Part shown: one piece after another, positions 1 to 11,825 of the stretch
How positions within the stretch are numbered: the stretch's first letter is position 1
Layout: each line of letters opens with the position of its first letter
Source: Diaporthe sp. PMI_573
Lineage: Eukaryota > Ascomycota > Sordariomycetes > Diaporthales > Diaporthaceae
Assembly (NCBI GenBank): GCA_021399435.1
Contig: JAJTUP010000024.1
Location: 372,001 to 436,000, forward strand
Length of the DNA: 64,000 bases
Reading direction: 5' to 3'
Notes under the pieces: model-generated
What the model was told of the DNA's origin: nothing
The model's database searches: none
The model's input: the letters and a program-made list of their open reading frames with translations, nothing else
Translations under genes and position numbers: made by a program

Positions 1-3000
1 GCCCACGGGAAAAATGACTGCGTGAACAACACTATGGGAGACTATGCATGCAGTGGTCGCGGTGTGCTGGAGTCTCGTGTGTTGTCCTTGTGAAAGGCTC
101 CTCCGGGCGAGACAACTCATCGAGTTGGGCAGATGTGTTCCAGCAATGCGGGGACGCCGGTGACAGGAGCCGGGCACGCCACACTGCAGCACTCCCGCAC
201 TCAGCTGCCAATCAGCCCTGAGCCTGGAACAGATCTGCTGCTCACATGCACATTGCCAAAATTCAGGGTCCTCCGTCTCCTCAACACCACAGGGGTAACC
301 CGCGTGGCTTACCTCACTTCTCGTGATGCCGACCAAACGGACGGTGAGATAGAGAGAGAGAGAGAGGACGCATGATCAGCAGCCTGGGCAGAGACATCCC
401 TTCCTGCTCTGGGCCGGAGAGTGTGCGCCCGATGTTCCAATTCTTTGCTGAACGAACAAGGGACTATTACCCTTCCTGCGCGCGCCAAGCGAAGGCGGCG
501 TGATGCGATACCTGCTGTGCTTCTGACACCTGGCATGTTACAGTGCCTGATGCTGAATGAGCCGTCTTTGGTTTTGGGGAACCACAGCAGATGGGGATCC
601 CCTTCACCGAGGTGTTGGCAAACGAGCCACCGACCCATCTGCAGCAATATTGGAGAGTACTGTGTACGCTGTAGAAAGCCAAGACGGCCATGTGACGGGC
701 CTGGCCTCGACGCAGTACCACCACCCTGCCACCCCGGCCCAAGCCGCCTCCGCTATGCCAGACTCCGGGACCTGGTGCGCAGCAGCGATGCAATGCAGTG
801 AGCCTCGCGTCGAGCTTCCCGGCGCTCGACGTCGCTCTGCTCCGGCTCGCCTTGCCCTGCATACCGCCTGCATGGCCGTTTGCTACGATTGAGATCAACC
901 AATGGTCGCGGAATGGCTCTAGCCGAGAAGTATTCGCGCTGGTTCCGTATGGGCGCGGAGCTGGCTGCCCGCAAATACTTGATGCACATACAGTATACTA
1001 CCAGAATGCTGTGCCCGAGATGATCTACGTCTATAGGCGGATGATCTGAAGGCCAGCGGTTGATCTTCGTTGCTGGCGCCGAATTTACCCCAGATTGATC
1101 GCCAACAATGGCCCGAGACAAGTGGCGGATTGGCCTTGGATCTTCACCCGGGGTCTGGCATACGTGCTGTACAGTACATATGCAGTGAAGGCCGTCCTCT
1201 ACACTATGGGATCTCCGGCGCCGACATGGCCGTGCAACGCCCGTGATAGCCCAGTCACCCGCGATGCTGGATCGCGTCGCTGGCCCCTGCTGCGGCTGGG
1301 ACCCGAGACGCTGGGCTGCGTGCTGGAATGAGAATAAAACACCGTTTGACAGCAGGCAGCACGTCATGCACAACGGGACATGGAGCCAGATTGAGGATGC
1401 TGCGTCCCACCGCGACCAGCGCATGGCCCTCATTGCTCTTCCGCCCTACGTTGTCCATCCCGCCCAAATCTCACCGGTCTCCACCGGCGCGACCAACAGG
1501 CGCGGAGGCCCGAGAGACAACAAGGTCTAGAGACGACGTGGCCGGCCGAGCCCACCGCGTGCACCCTCCTCCTCATCCATCCTCCTGCCCTCAGCCTCCC
1601 GTCCCCCCTTCGAACAGCGGTGAGAGAAAACGACATGTAAACATGCGACAAGCTCATTTCCAGCGAGTCCGGATCGGGCCCCTCCCCATCGCATCGTGAT
1701 TTGCGGACGGTGGGCTGCCTCAATCTTGAGAGGGCGTGCATGAGCCAGCCCGAGGCCCATCGTCACCGACAAAAGACACTGACACTCAACCCGCTCGCTT
1801 CCTCACACATCGATGCGGCGGCCCATCATCGGGCTTCGGCGGCCCAGGGTTGCGGGTCCCCTACCCAGAGCTGGGAAGATTGCGAAACCCAAGCTTCCCG
1901 AGCGTACTGCCCCCCCTCCCCTCAAGAAAAAAAAAAACCACATGGCATGGCATGCTCGTGTGGGACCCCTTTTAACGTTGCCCCACCAGATTGTTGGCTT
2001 GGATCCGAGCTTGTAAGGGGAGGCCGGCGGGCAGCAGGATCAGGAGCAGTACGGGCGCCCGAGACTTGCAGCATCTACTACTTGGATAGCATCGCGTATT
2101 CTGTGACTACAGTATAGGACGCGCTCCCCCGACTAGGGGTGTCAGTCGCGAAACTTGGTTCTAGAAGGTAAAGGCTGGCGTCGTTTCCCGATTGAAGCCG
2201 GGCTTCTCAGCTCGGCGGAGCTGTCAATCAAGGCATACGGAATGGTCCGTGGTACACAAGAAAAAAACAAAACGCCCACCGCGGGGCGGACGTGCGCTGG
2301 GTAAGGTGCGTGCGTTTGTGCGTGTGACAAATCACTCAAACCTGGAACTCAGAAAAGAGGATTCTCGTCAAAGTCCACTTTTCTGCTGATTTCCGTTGTG
2401 TAAAAGTCCTCCCAAGGGGAAGAAAAAGTTGGCAGCCGCACGTATCAGCCACCGCCAGCAATGACACCCCCCAGGACTGGAAGCTCCGATCCTGGGTCTG
2501 CCGGTCTGCCGGACTGCTCGAGGATGGCCGCTTGGTGATATCCCAGTTATCCCCCGGGCGGAAGGGGGGGGTAGCAGGAAGGGGGATTGTTGATTTGTTT
2601 AATTTTTGATATTTCTCTGATCCGATGTTTGTTCATAGGATCGGGTGCATCAAGATCTAACACGCCGGCCCTGACAGCTCATGGACAGACTCCGTGTTTG
2701 GTGCCCAGCTGCTAGGAGCTCCCCTCGTGTTCTGTGGCTGGGGGCGGTGCCATCAGTAGTCTAAGTAGGTAGTCTACATCATCATGCCCACAGCGCAAAA
2801 GCCGCTGGGTTAGGTATTTCAGGGATTGAGGGGAGATCAATTTACGGCACAGCTGGGTTCCTATCCTATCCGGAGGAGGCAATACATAATATCAAAGGGG
2901 TGGAACGGAGGGCGACGGTGCCGCGCGGACGGAGGAACACACAGGGGGACCTCGGGCTGCTCGGTCGATGGCCGCTGCGGTTCCGTTTCCCAGCCCTAGT

Positions 3001-5600
3001 GTCCCATGGCCTGAAGAGAACTAACTGGTGAGCCGCCTGGTGACAATCTTCACAATCTGGACCGCAATCGCCCAGCCCTACTGCAGGCAACATACCCACC
3101 CGAGTGTCATACAAGAGTGTCAAGAGGGACCGCCCAGTTCCCGTCCCGCCTGGCCAAGTTGTTCCGCATAAAAGTGCGAGATGGCGGGATGCGGTTGCAA
3201 TGAAGCTATGAGGTGGGTGGATGCACGCGCACACAAAACGGGCCTAAAGGAATTAACAACACCAACAATACAAGTTTGGTACCGGGAGAGACCCATAGCT
3301 GTCGAGACTGGTCTTTTTGTTTCGTTTTGGTCCGCCAGCCTGCCCGCGCACCCGAACATCAAACACCGCCGATGGAGAGCCGCGTTTGGAGAGAGGCAGG
3401 GACAATCCGGTTTGGAGGGATACGTACCGTTGATTTTCGACCTATCATGCCCGATGAGGCAAGCCGACGCGGCCGAGCCGACTGGGTTCTTTTGCTCCTC
3501 CTCGTACTCACTCCCACTACTCGATCAAATCGAAGCACTCAATCAATCGATCAATCAATCCATCTGCAGTCAGTCTCTCCTGGCAGGGTCTCTTCTTCAC
3601 ATGTCCAGTCCGAGTCCATCCTCCCACCATCACACCCTCCATTGATTTCAGCGCGTATTACCCTGAAGCAGCATGTATGTAATGAGACAACACGACATAA
3701 CATAGCAACTATGCATCACCCCATCCCTTCCCCTCCCCCTCCAACACTAGCCGCGAGCATGTGCCTTGTCTCGCCCCGGGCAAGGTTCCGGCCAAGCTAA
3801 GACGAAAGCCATAGCTTGCGACGCGGCGCCGCTGCACAGTCATCAATCACATGTCTGGCATATGCTCGAGTTTGAGAACAAATCACCCCCAAAAAAGGAG
3901 CCGGCCGGCCTCCCCCTTCCCCCACCTCACCGGTCCGCGTCCGGTGCTGTGTCACGCCATTGGGGGTAATACGGACGTTGCTTTCATTAGACTACAACAC
4001 GTGAAGACGACAACATTTGAGAGGCGACGGCGCGTGCCACTCTCACGCCCAAACTCTCTGCGTCAGTGCTGCGACGCACCCTAAGCCGCCACCTGCCGCT
4101 GTGTAGCAGGGCAGGCAGGCAGTGCCCCCATCCCAAATAGAATACACCAACACCCCCGCCTAGACACAAGCGATACAATTAATTACCCACAACACGAGAA
4201 GGAAAAAGAGGGCCGGGATCCCGCTCTTCCGCTGGTAGCCTTTGCCTTGGCCTTAGTTGATCGGTGGTAAGGTAAGGTAGCTAAGTAAGAGTACATTGTA
4301 CTGTAGACGACGACTCGCTTTTTCCAGCGGCCCTTCACACGGCTCTTTTATGGGTCCTCCCAATTTCAACAAGAGAAACGTAGTGAAAGAAAAATAAGAA
4401 TCGCAGGATGATGAAAAATTTCAGTGTTTGATTCCCATTTTTTTTTTCTCTTCCTGACCCTGCTGATGCTCCACGTGCGGAGTGGCAGCCGACCAACCTG
4501 GAACAGATGCGGCTCCGCGTTCATCCCTCCCTATTGTTATGTATCAGGTTTTACCTACCCGCCTGCTGGGTTTGGTCGATTTGGTAAGCAAACGGCTGTG
4601 CCCCACCCAGGGCAGCCCCCCAGAAGAAGGTGTGTGTGGTGGGCGGGTGGAGAGGGGTGCGGAAGCCGACGGAAACGGTCTGGTCACCCACCTGCGGTAC
4701 CTGGTGTGCTTCCCACCGCCCACGGAACAGGGCCGTTCATGCCGCGGTCAGCACGAAATGTCTTCGGGAGCTTGAGGATCCTTCATGTCAGGCACGGCGG
4801 CTGAGCACAATTGCAGGCGAGAGTATCATGCACTGGAAACCATTTGGATCAATGATCATGAATTATTCATCAGGTTTAATATTTTTTTGTACCAAGCCTC
4901 GTTGCTATCCGAGGTCATTCCTTTTGAAGGCGTGCTTCCACTCGTGCTTTTTTGGTTATGCCTCTCCCTGCCACCCCTCCTTTTTCGGTTTTGCTGCGTA
5001 GCAAACAACAACGCACTGTAACTTGACGGGAAAGACCCTCTTTTTGTCTTTCGCTTCCTTCCCGCTCAAATGGTGTCAAGATCTGCTGGTTGCCCAACAT
5101 CCCGTTTTTGTACCCCGTGAGGCAGTAGTAGAATACACCCTCTTCCTGCCATTGACCTGATGATGAAAAAAGTACCAATCCCCCCCTGACCAAACCCCAT
5201 CATGAGGGTATCAAGAAGAAAACAAAGTAGCCTGTACTCATTGTACAGGAGAACACTGATGCGATTCGGAGACCGTGGTATCATGATCGAAACGAAGCAA
5301 GGAAATAAAGTAAGGCGCACTCCAGATCAGTCGACCGCCTGCCCAGATTAGAGGCCGGTTCGTCCATGTGTGGAAAAAAAATAAAAATAAAACGCCGCCA
5401 GTCATGCTTCGATGTCGTTAAAAAAAAGCATGTCGCTTCGCAATGCTTGCTCGATAGAAATTGTACAAAGGCACATTCTTTGTGTGCCGAAGATTTGGAA
5501 GTCCAGTTTTCCTGTCCTTTTTGGGTATCACTTTTTGAATGGGTATATGCAGATGTAGAATGTCGGGTGTGCGACAGGGCAGTGATATCTTGTGTCAAGA
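1..5600. other. Gene-free stretch, left edge
   Basis: I find no gene in this 5.6 kb. Open frames up to 195 codons occur on both strands, but they are low-complexity and overlap each other in several frames. None shows a recognisable domain or a believable intron pattern. It holds short purine and pyrimidine runs and scattered A/T tracts near 1925, 4438 and 5370. The part just below 5600 should contain the 3' untranslated region and terminator of the leftward DUF1752 gene. I saw no tRNA or rRNA. Confidence 0.6.
347..367. repeat. GA dinucleotide run
   Basis: A run of about nine GA units, a simple sequence repeat in noncoding DNA. Confidence 0.9.
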
Positions 5601-7396
5601 TTACCAGCCCTTGGTGTGGTATCCGGCGAAGGCCTCCCGAGTGAATTCCTGGTCCCAGCTGCTGGCATTGATGTCGTTGTTGTCCCTGTTCATGTGGGGT
5701 TGTTGTGGGTATTGCTTCAGGTTGGCGATGTCCTGAGATGTGTGGCGACGCTTGAGGACGGCATTGGCAGTTGAGGTCTTCTGAGACCTCTCCCACAGAA
5801 GGTGACGTCGAAGAGACTCGGTGAGCTCAGTCGACATCATGTTGCGGCGGGTGGTCCTGGGAGAGAAGGCAATGGGTTGGCTGACACCGTTGCTGGTAGG
5901 CGCGATGGGCTGAGCCGACGAGCGGGGGATCTCATTGATAGACCTCAGTGGGCCACCACGGGGCTTTCGCTTCATCATCAGAGGCGCGTCATCGGAGTCG
6001 TTGGGGGAGGCGACCATGGCAGGGCCGTTGAAGTTGTTCCGTGCACGCTGTGAGATAGCAGAAGTCGACTGCGAGGCAACGTTGCCGAGGAATGGCGCGG
6101 GACCGCGACGCTGGTTTGACTCGAGGCCCAAGGTAATGAGAGATCGACGCGACGTCAGGTTGGCATTCGAGTCGACACGCTGGAAGAAGGTCTTCTCGTC
6201 CACACTGTTCTTGCTGCTCTCCTCCTCGTTGGAGTCCTCCCAGTCCTCATCGTCGTCATCAATGGCGCTCTCATCATAGCAGCTCTCGTCGTCCTCTTCG
6301 AAGACAGCGGATGAGGTGGATGGAATCTCAGTCGTAAGGTTGTTGACGGCGAACGAGGTCTGTTTCTTGTGTGCACTCAACATGCCATGGCGAGGAGATG
6401 CGAGCGCGCTCTTGAGCGAGCTGTCCTCCTCTGAAGAGCCACCGATCTGGAACATCTTCTTCTTGGGGGGTGCCAGAGTAGGCCTGGTCTCAACGCTGTG
6501 ACCGTGATCGCTGTAGGACTCCTCTGATGAGCCGCCCAGGACAAACTTGGCCCGAGACTTCTTAGACTCGACTGTCTTTGCCGCTGGGGAGGACCTGGGA
6601 GCTGGGATCTCGGATGTCGTCCTGGGTGGAGTGAAGACCGCGGGGATGGGACGCTGCGAAGGCGAGAACCCGCGGACGACGGTGGTCTTGTTTGTCTGCA
6701 TATCGGGCGAGGCAGGTGGTGAGTAGTCGGATGGGCCGTCGGAATCCTTGCTTGGGGACTCGGTAGTGGTTGATCCTGATCGGATAAGTTCCGTGGGAGG
6801 GAGAATCAGTGGCTCCTCCTTGGGTGGTGGCGACTGGAGTGGTGGCAGCGCTGGAAGAGGCGAAGACAGAGACTCCTTCTGCTCCACAATAGACGAGACC
6901 ATCTTCTCGAGGTTCTCGGAAGAGATGTGTCTGCCGCGGGTGCTTGTGCACGAGTCCTGTCGTCGAATTCGTGGCCTGGAGATGTCGACCGGGGAGAAGT
7001 CGGAAGAGAACTCGACGGCTTCGTCGTTCTCAAGGGAGTCGACGCTTGCAGATAACCTGGGGACGTCTTCGGCAGAAGACTTGCGTGAAGGGCGTTGGAT
7101 GTCGCGCGGGAGTGAGGTGGCGGTCTTGGGTGCAGTCTCGTTGGGGATCTCGTTGGGGACCTCCTCCATTAATAACCTCCAGACGAGGTTCTCTAGTCTT
7201 CTTCCTTGTGGCAGAGCGTCTGCGCACCTCGAGAGCACTGGACTTCTGGTTAAGACCCGAGCTGGGTGGAGCGTCGGTGGGGAGGGCATGACTTACTGCA
7301 CCAGAGGCTGAATAGGTTCTGGGGGTTGGAGGTGTCGACCTGATGGATGATATTGGCATCCACCTGCAGTACAGGCGCGCTGAGGGTCGAGGGCAT
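5601..7396 (-). CDS. AreA-GATA-like (DUF1752) / DUF3295 regulatory protein
   Basis: Two exons on the minus strand: 7297..7396 and 5601..7237, with a 59-nt intron (7238..7296, GTAAGT...CAG), giving about 578 aa. The intron splits the N-terminal AreA-GATA-like domain (about residues 5-55). Exon 1 ends in NLFSLWC and exon 2 resumes with LSRCADALPQGRRLENLVWRLL; joining at the codon ATG restores the usual family order. The middle is Ser/Pro-rich and disordered, with two GGSSEE boxes (about 268-273 and 299-304). An acidic Asp/Glu block (about 345-376) leads into the FFQRVDSNANLTSRRSLITLGL motif typical of DUF3295. No membrane or signal segment is seen. The family resembles fungal nitrogen/carbon signalling regulators of the Mks1/AreA N-terminal type; the biochemical role is unknown. 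The first ATG is 7396; the frame stays open upstream to at least 7432 without an ATG. Conserved and probably nuclear or cytosolic. Confidence 0.87.
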
Positions 7397-8258
7397 TGCG
7401 CGGTGGCTATGTTGCTCGAATGGGTCGAGCAAGCGCAGAGGGCCGACCAGGGCAGGGTGGATCGGAATATGCTAGTCGCGACAGGATCGCGATGGGTAGA
7501 AGCGCAATTCGTGGGGAGGTGAACTCTTGACTGTAGAGTTCGAATCGTCACCGGAGGATGGACTGGATCGCGGCGGAGAAGTGGCCGTCGGAAGGGGCGG
7601 ATATCAGCCTGTGATATAAAGTAGGTTGTGGGGGATACTGGTCAAGGTCGATATGCGCGATGACGCCGTGGTTGAGGGCCTTGGTTGGGCGGTGCACTCA
7701 GGGCGAGAAGGTGCGTGGAGGCTGAGGTGGGTGCTCCAAGTGAAGTGGACGACGACTGTGAAGACTACTCGTAGGACAGACCGGACGTAGAAGGTTGCGC
7801 CGGTAAGGTGAGGTTGTCGTTGTGGAAGTTGTGGTTGTAGGTAATAAGGAAGAGGAGGACGGGCAGTGGTGGACGGTGGGGAGAGGGAGACGGTATGTAA
7901 ATGTAATGGACGCCGTCCCTGGTTTGGTTGGGTTGGGGCAGCAGAGGTACCTCTGGACGGGGAATGATGGGAGACGGTACTTGGGAGATGTATTTTGCCG
8001 GAGAAGCAGCGCAGAACGGGTACCCCTTCCCAGGGAATTCGAGCCTGGGTCATCAGCAGAACGATGGACAGGGGAGGACGGTGGAGCTAGGAAGTGGAGG
8101 GGGGGATCTGCTCTGGCTGACCAGGGCCCCGGGCGTGGGATGGGACTTTGTGCGGTGAGGACCACCTCTGGGCAGGGGCCAGGGAGGAGGGGAGGAGCCC
8201 AAGTCAGGGCCTGGCCAAAGGGACGTTTTCAGATTCAGTGACAACGACACATGCGGCC

Positions 8259-8347
8259 GGTACGTACCCGTATTTGGTACAAAGCACCACGAATCGATAC
8301 GTACCGATGGGGTATGTACTTGGATACTCCGTTTGGGTACGTACCTG
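8259..8347. repeat. Cluster of GTACGTAC palindromes
   Basis: Within 90 bp the sequence has GGTACGTACC-like palindromes at 8259, 8297 and 8335, plus related half sites (GGTAC at 8276, GGTATGTAC at 8311). The group lies about 0.9 kb upstream of the DUF1752 start. It could be a cluster of binding sites or a degenerate tandem repeat; the sequence alone does not decide. Confidence 0.5.
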
Positions 8348-8417
8348 TCTACGTCCCCCCGTGTCGGCCATGTACCAATGTATCTTTCCTCTTCGAATCG
8401 AGCAGCAACAACAAAGA

Positions 8418-8448
8418 CCATCCATCCATCCATCCATCCACCCACCCC
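8418..8448. repeat. CATC tetranucleotide microsatellite
   Basis: About six CCAT units followed by a CCAC variant tail. Confidence 0.9.
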
Positions 8449-10030
8449 GTCCTATCTCATCCCACCCGTCCAAGCCCTGCCTGGGACAATGTGATCTCCC
8501 CAGACAGCATTAGATGTTGGCCATCAAACGCGCAAAGGCACTTGATGAAGCGGGACGAGAAGCACCGAAGTTTCTCCCTAATGTGTCTGGTCTGTCCGTC
8601 TTGCTGTCCGTCCGCCGGCAGAGCGCGCGCACGCGCGATATCAACGCATGTCTGTCCAAGCAAACCATCTTTGTACGTACACATCACAGCACCCGGCTTT
8701 CGTTTGACCTCTGCCGGTTGATGATACGGGAGCGGCTATGGCTCAGGCACCTTAGACACGAACCGCTGTGCTGTGATGCAGGAGATGTCTTGCTGCCTTT
8801 TTCCTGCCTCCACTTTTGATACTCCTCTGAGGCCCAGAACGTTGGGAGAAGGGGACTTCGGATTGTCTGAGATGCGCCCAAACGGGCTGAGTTCCAAGGA
8901 CGGGTGCCTTTTCTCACAGACGGGCCGATCGTGGAGAGAAAGCCACTGTGCCTGATGGAGCAGTATTGCAAACGGCGAGCCCCCAAAGAGGGCAGTACTT
9001 GGCCTGCCGTTTTAGGCAAGCGTCCTCGGATGACGCCAACCCTTTTGGGTAGCACCGTGGCCACCCAGGGATTTCGCGACCGTCGCTCGTCACATGATGG
9101 ACTTTGACAGCTCGCCAAATCCCCATGCACCCAAGCAGCTGTCACCAAGTTCCCCATCGGGTCAAACGCGCCTGGGGGGTACTGCCCTGGTAACTGCCCC
9201 AAATGGAGAAGCCGCCCTCATGGCCGTTCTGGCAGTTCTGGCCGACGGTTCGTGGAAATGCCCCCAGATCGGCCAAGTTCCGCAACCAGCGAGGCGGAGG
9301 CACAAAACGGCGGGCTCCCCTCTCCGTCCCGCCCTTTCCTTGTCCCTCTTGTCCCACAGAAACGGATCAACAGCCTCAAAGCCACCGTCCCGTGACCATC
9401 AACCCAATCCAGTCCCGGTCCAGCCTGAGGTTGTCTGGTTGTCCATCCCGCGCCTCATCACAGTCCCTCCCTGCCCTGCTGCCCCTGCCATGCCCTGTCC
9501 TGCCATGCCCTGCCAGAACTGACTGGCCTGGCCCTGAACTTGACTCCTCGCTCGGTCACCCACGCATTACCCGCGTCCCTCACCTTGGGGGGGAGTCGAT
9601 TCCCGATTCCCCGGCGAATTGACTGGGCCTTGGTCCCGCCCGTGTCATGGTCACGATGGTCACGTCCCTGGATGCGTCCAGATCTGCGTGCGGATGGCTG
9701 ATCATGGACCAAGTCGTTTGTTGTTGCTCGCCCTGCCAGCCCTGCCCGGCCTGCTCGACCGCGCATCGTGCGTGTCAAAACTGCATCACAAGACTCCAGG
9801 TGGACAACGCATTGCCTTGCCCCCCTTCAGGCGCCGCACCGACCGGTTCGCTTCCCCAGATTTAGGGTTTTGGTTTGATGAGGGCATCCCATATGACCCC
9901 CCATATGACCACCTGCAAACAGCTGCTATTTTTGATATGTGCTGCAATCAATCTGTTGTCATGTCGGATAATCTTGCTTCGGATTGGGGCCCCAGGCCCA
10001 GTTCCCCCAGCCTTGGAAATTTGACAGGCT

Positions 10031-10047
10031 GCACACACACACACACG
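10031..10047. repeat. CA dinucleotide run
   Basis: About eight CA units in noncoding DNA. Confidence 0.9.
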
Positions 10048-11792
10048 GCAGTCCTCATCAGCAAGTCCCACGAGACGAGCTGGATGCCTCGCCCGACCGC
10101 AGCATCTACCGCGCCGCGCCACGCAGCCCGTGTGGCACTCGCTGATTGAACCAAATTCAAAGAGCTGAGGCCAGCTCTTGGTCACAAACCAGTCCAGCTT
10201 GTGGACTCATCGCCATCGCCCACCGGCACGACGGCGGGCGGGCAAGGCAGTGCTGGCCAGCTCATACGTGACGTGACAGTCTTGACTGGCAAACCGGCTC
10301 CAAGGGGTGGGAATCAGGCCTAAAACGGCTTGGAACTCCCGCCGCCTTTGGGGGCAGATGACCTCGGGACATGCTCATGGCATTCCGGGAGCGTCATCAG
10401 AAGTCAATCCTGTCTGCCTCGGACGGGCGGACAGACATCTAATTGATTATCCGTGGCCTGATATTGACCTCGCACTTTGCCCAGCTGGCGATCATCGGTG
10501 CGCTATGCTACACACTGCAGTGCTCGCGAGGTCAACCACCCGCTGCGACCCTTTTCCGGAGGCGCTGCGTTGTTGTTAGGCAGCCATGTGCGCATGCTTG
10601 ATGATAATGGCAGATGCTATCCGGCATACCTAGGCCGTGTTTTTGGGCCAATGTTGTCGGACGTTGCAGGGAGACGTGGTCGAGGAGGTCATCTGCCCCT
10701 TGATGAATCCTACCGCCAGTGGCTGAAAAGCGCGGGTGGAAGCAAGCGGGTGTTAGTGGTGCACGCTCACAGGGCTCACCAGTGACCTGCCGAAACACGC
10801 AATTGCTCCTGGATGGCCCTCGCTGCTGTGTACCAGTGGGGGTCCTGCTTGCTTTTTTTGCCAATGATTGTTCTCACGGACCTTCGAAACACCACGCACT
10901 TTCCTCGTGTTCCGCACGCTGGCCATCCGCACCACATGATAGGAGAATAGGCCGTCTCGAAGGGCCATCTCGTGCTCCTTGCTAAACCTGCCTCCCGAGC
11001 TTGTTACGCGACGACGGCCGAGCGAGAATGCCCTTCTCACGGCCCCCATTCATCGGATTATACGCGCTAACAAGACACAGTCGACACTAACACTGACAAA
11101 GGCGGTTCAACCATTCTCCCCACTGGGCATACAACGGCTCTCACAGTTTCAGCTCTAGGATTGACCCCCCTCCCGTCTTACCACCTCCCGTGTCTGGCTT
11201 GACATTAAGAGAGCGCCCAGGCGCACCAATCGAGAGCATCCCGCGCTGTCCCTTGCTGATCTGATCAACAACCCACGGCCGCACAAGGGTTTCGAGGCCC
11301 ATCACCCCCCCCCGTTTATCATCAGCCCAGGGAATGGAGCATCTCCCCGGCAAAAGCTGACAGAGTGCCCCCGCGCTCACGACGGGAAGGGCAGCGGCGC
11401 GGGCCACTGCTCACCAAAGCGCAACCTGACAACTCACCACACTGCCCTGTTGATCCATCAGGATGCAATTCCCTGGGGGCATTGCGCCCACGTGCCCCCG
11501 TGGCTCTTGGATGAAGGGGGTTTCTCGATCCGGACCTTCGAAACGCCTGAACGCCTCCCAATACCCCCATCTCGGCGAGAGAGAATCGCAACACCAACAG
11601 GACCCCCGGAGTTAGGGGCTTCCCCCAATTCGTCTCACCTTGGATTGATTCGGGAGGTAACGCCGGCAAAGGTGAAGCGAGCGAGCAACAGCCTAGGGGC
11701 TGCCTCCCCAGCTCCCCCGCGTTCACCGACGGGACCAGGACATGGTCCAGGGTCCGTCCGCACACCGGTCACTTGATGTGCACTTGCGCGCC

Positions 11793-11825
11793 GTATCATT
11801 ATCATTATCATTATTATTATCATTA
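11793..11825. repeat. ATT/ATC trinucleotide repeat
   Basis: Imperfect run of TATCAT and TAT units over about 33 bp, embedded in GC-rich noncoding DNA. Confidence 0.85.

Noticed and set aside
3213..3800. 195-codon frame in the left gene-free stretch
   Set aside because: Low-complexity, overlaps a second long frame, no domain, no intron logic and no start context.
7500..7570. GAGTTCGAATC resembling a tRNA B box
   Set aside because: No A box at the right distance, and the flanks do not fold into acceptor and D stems by eye.
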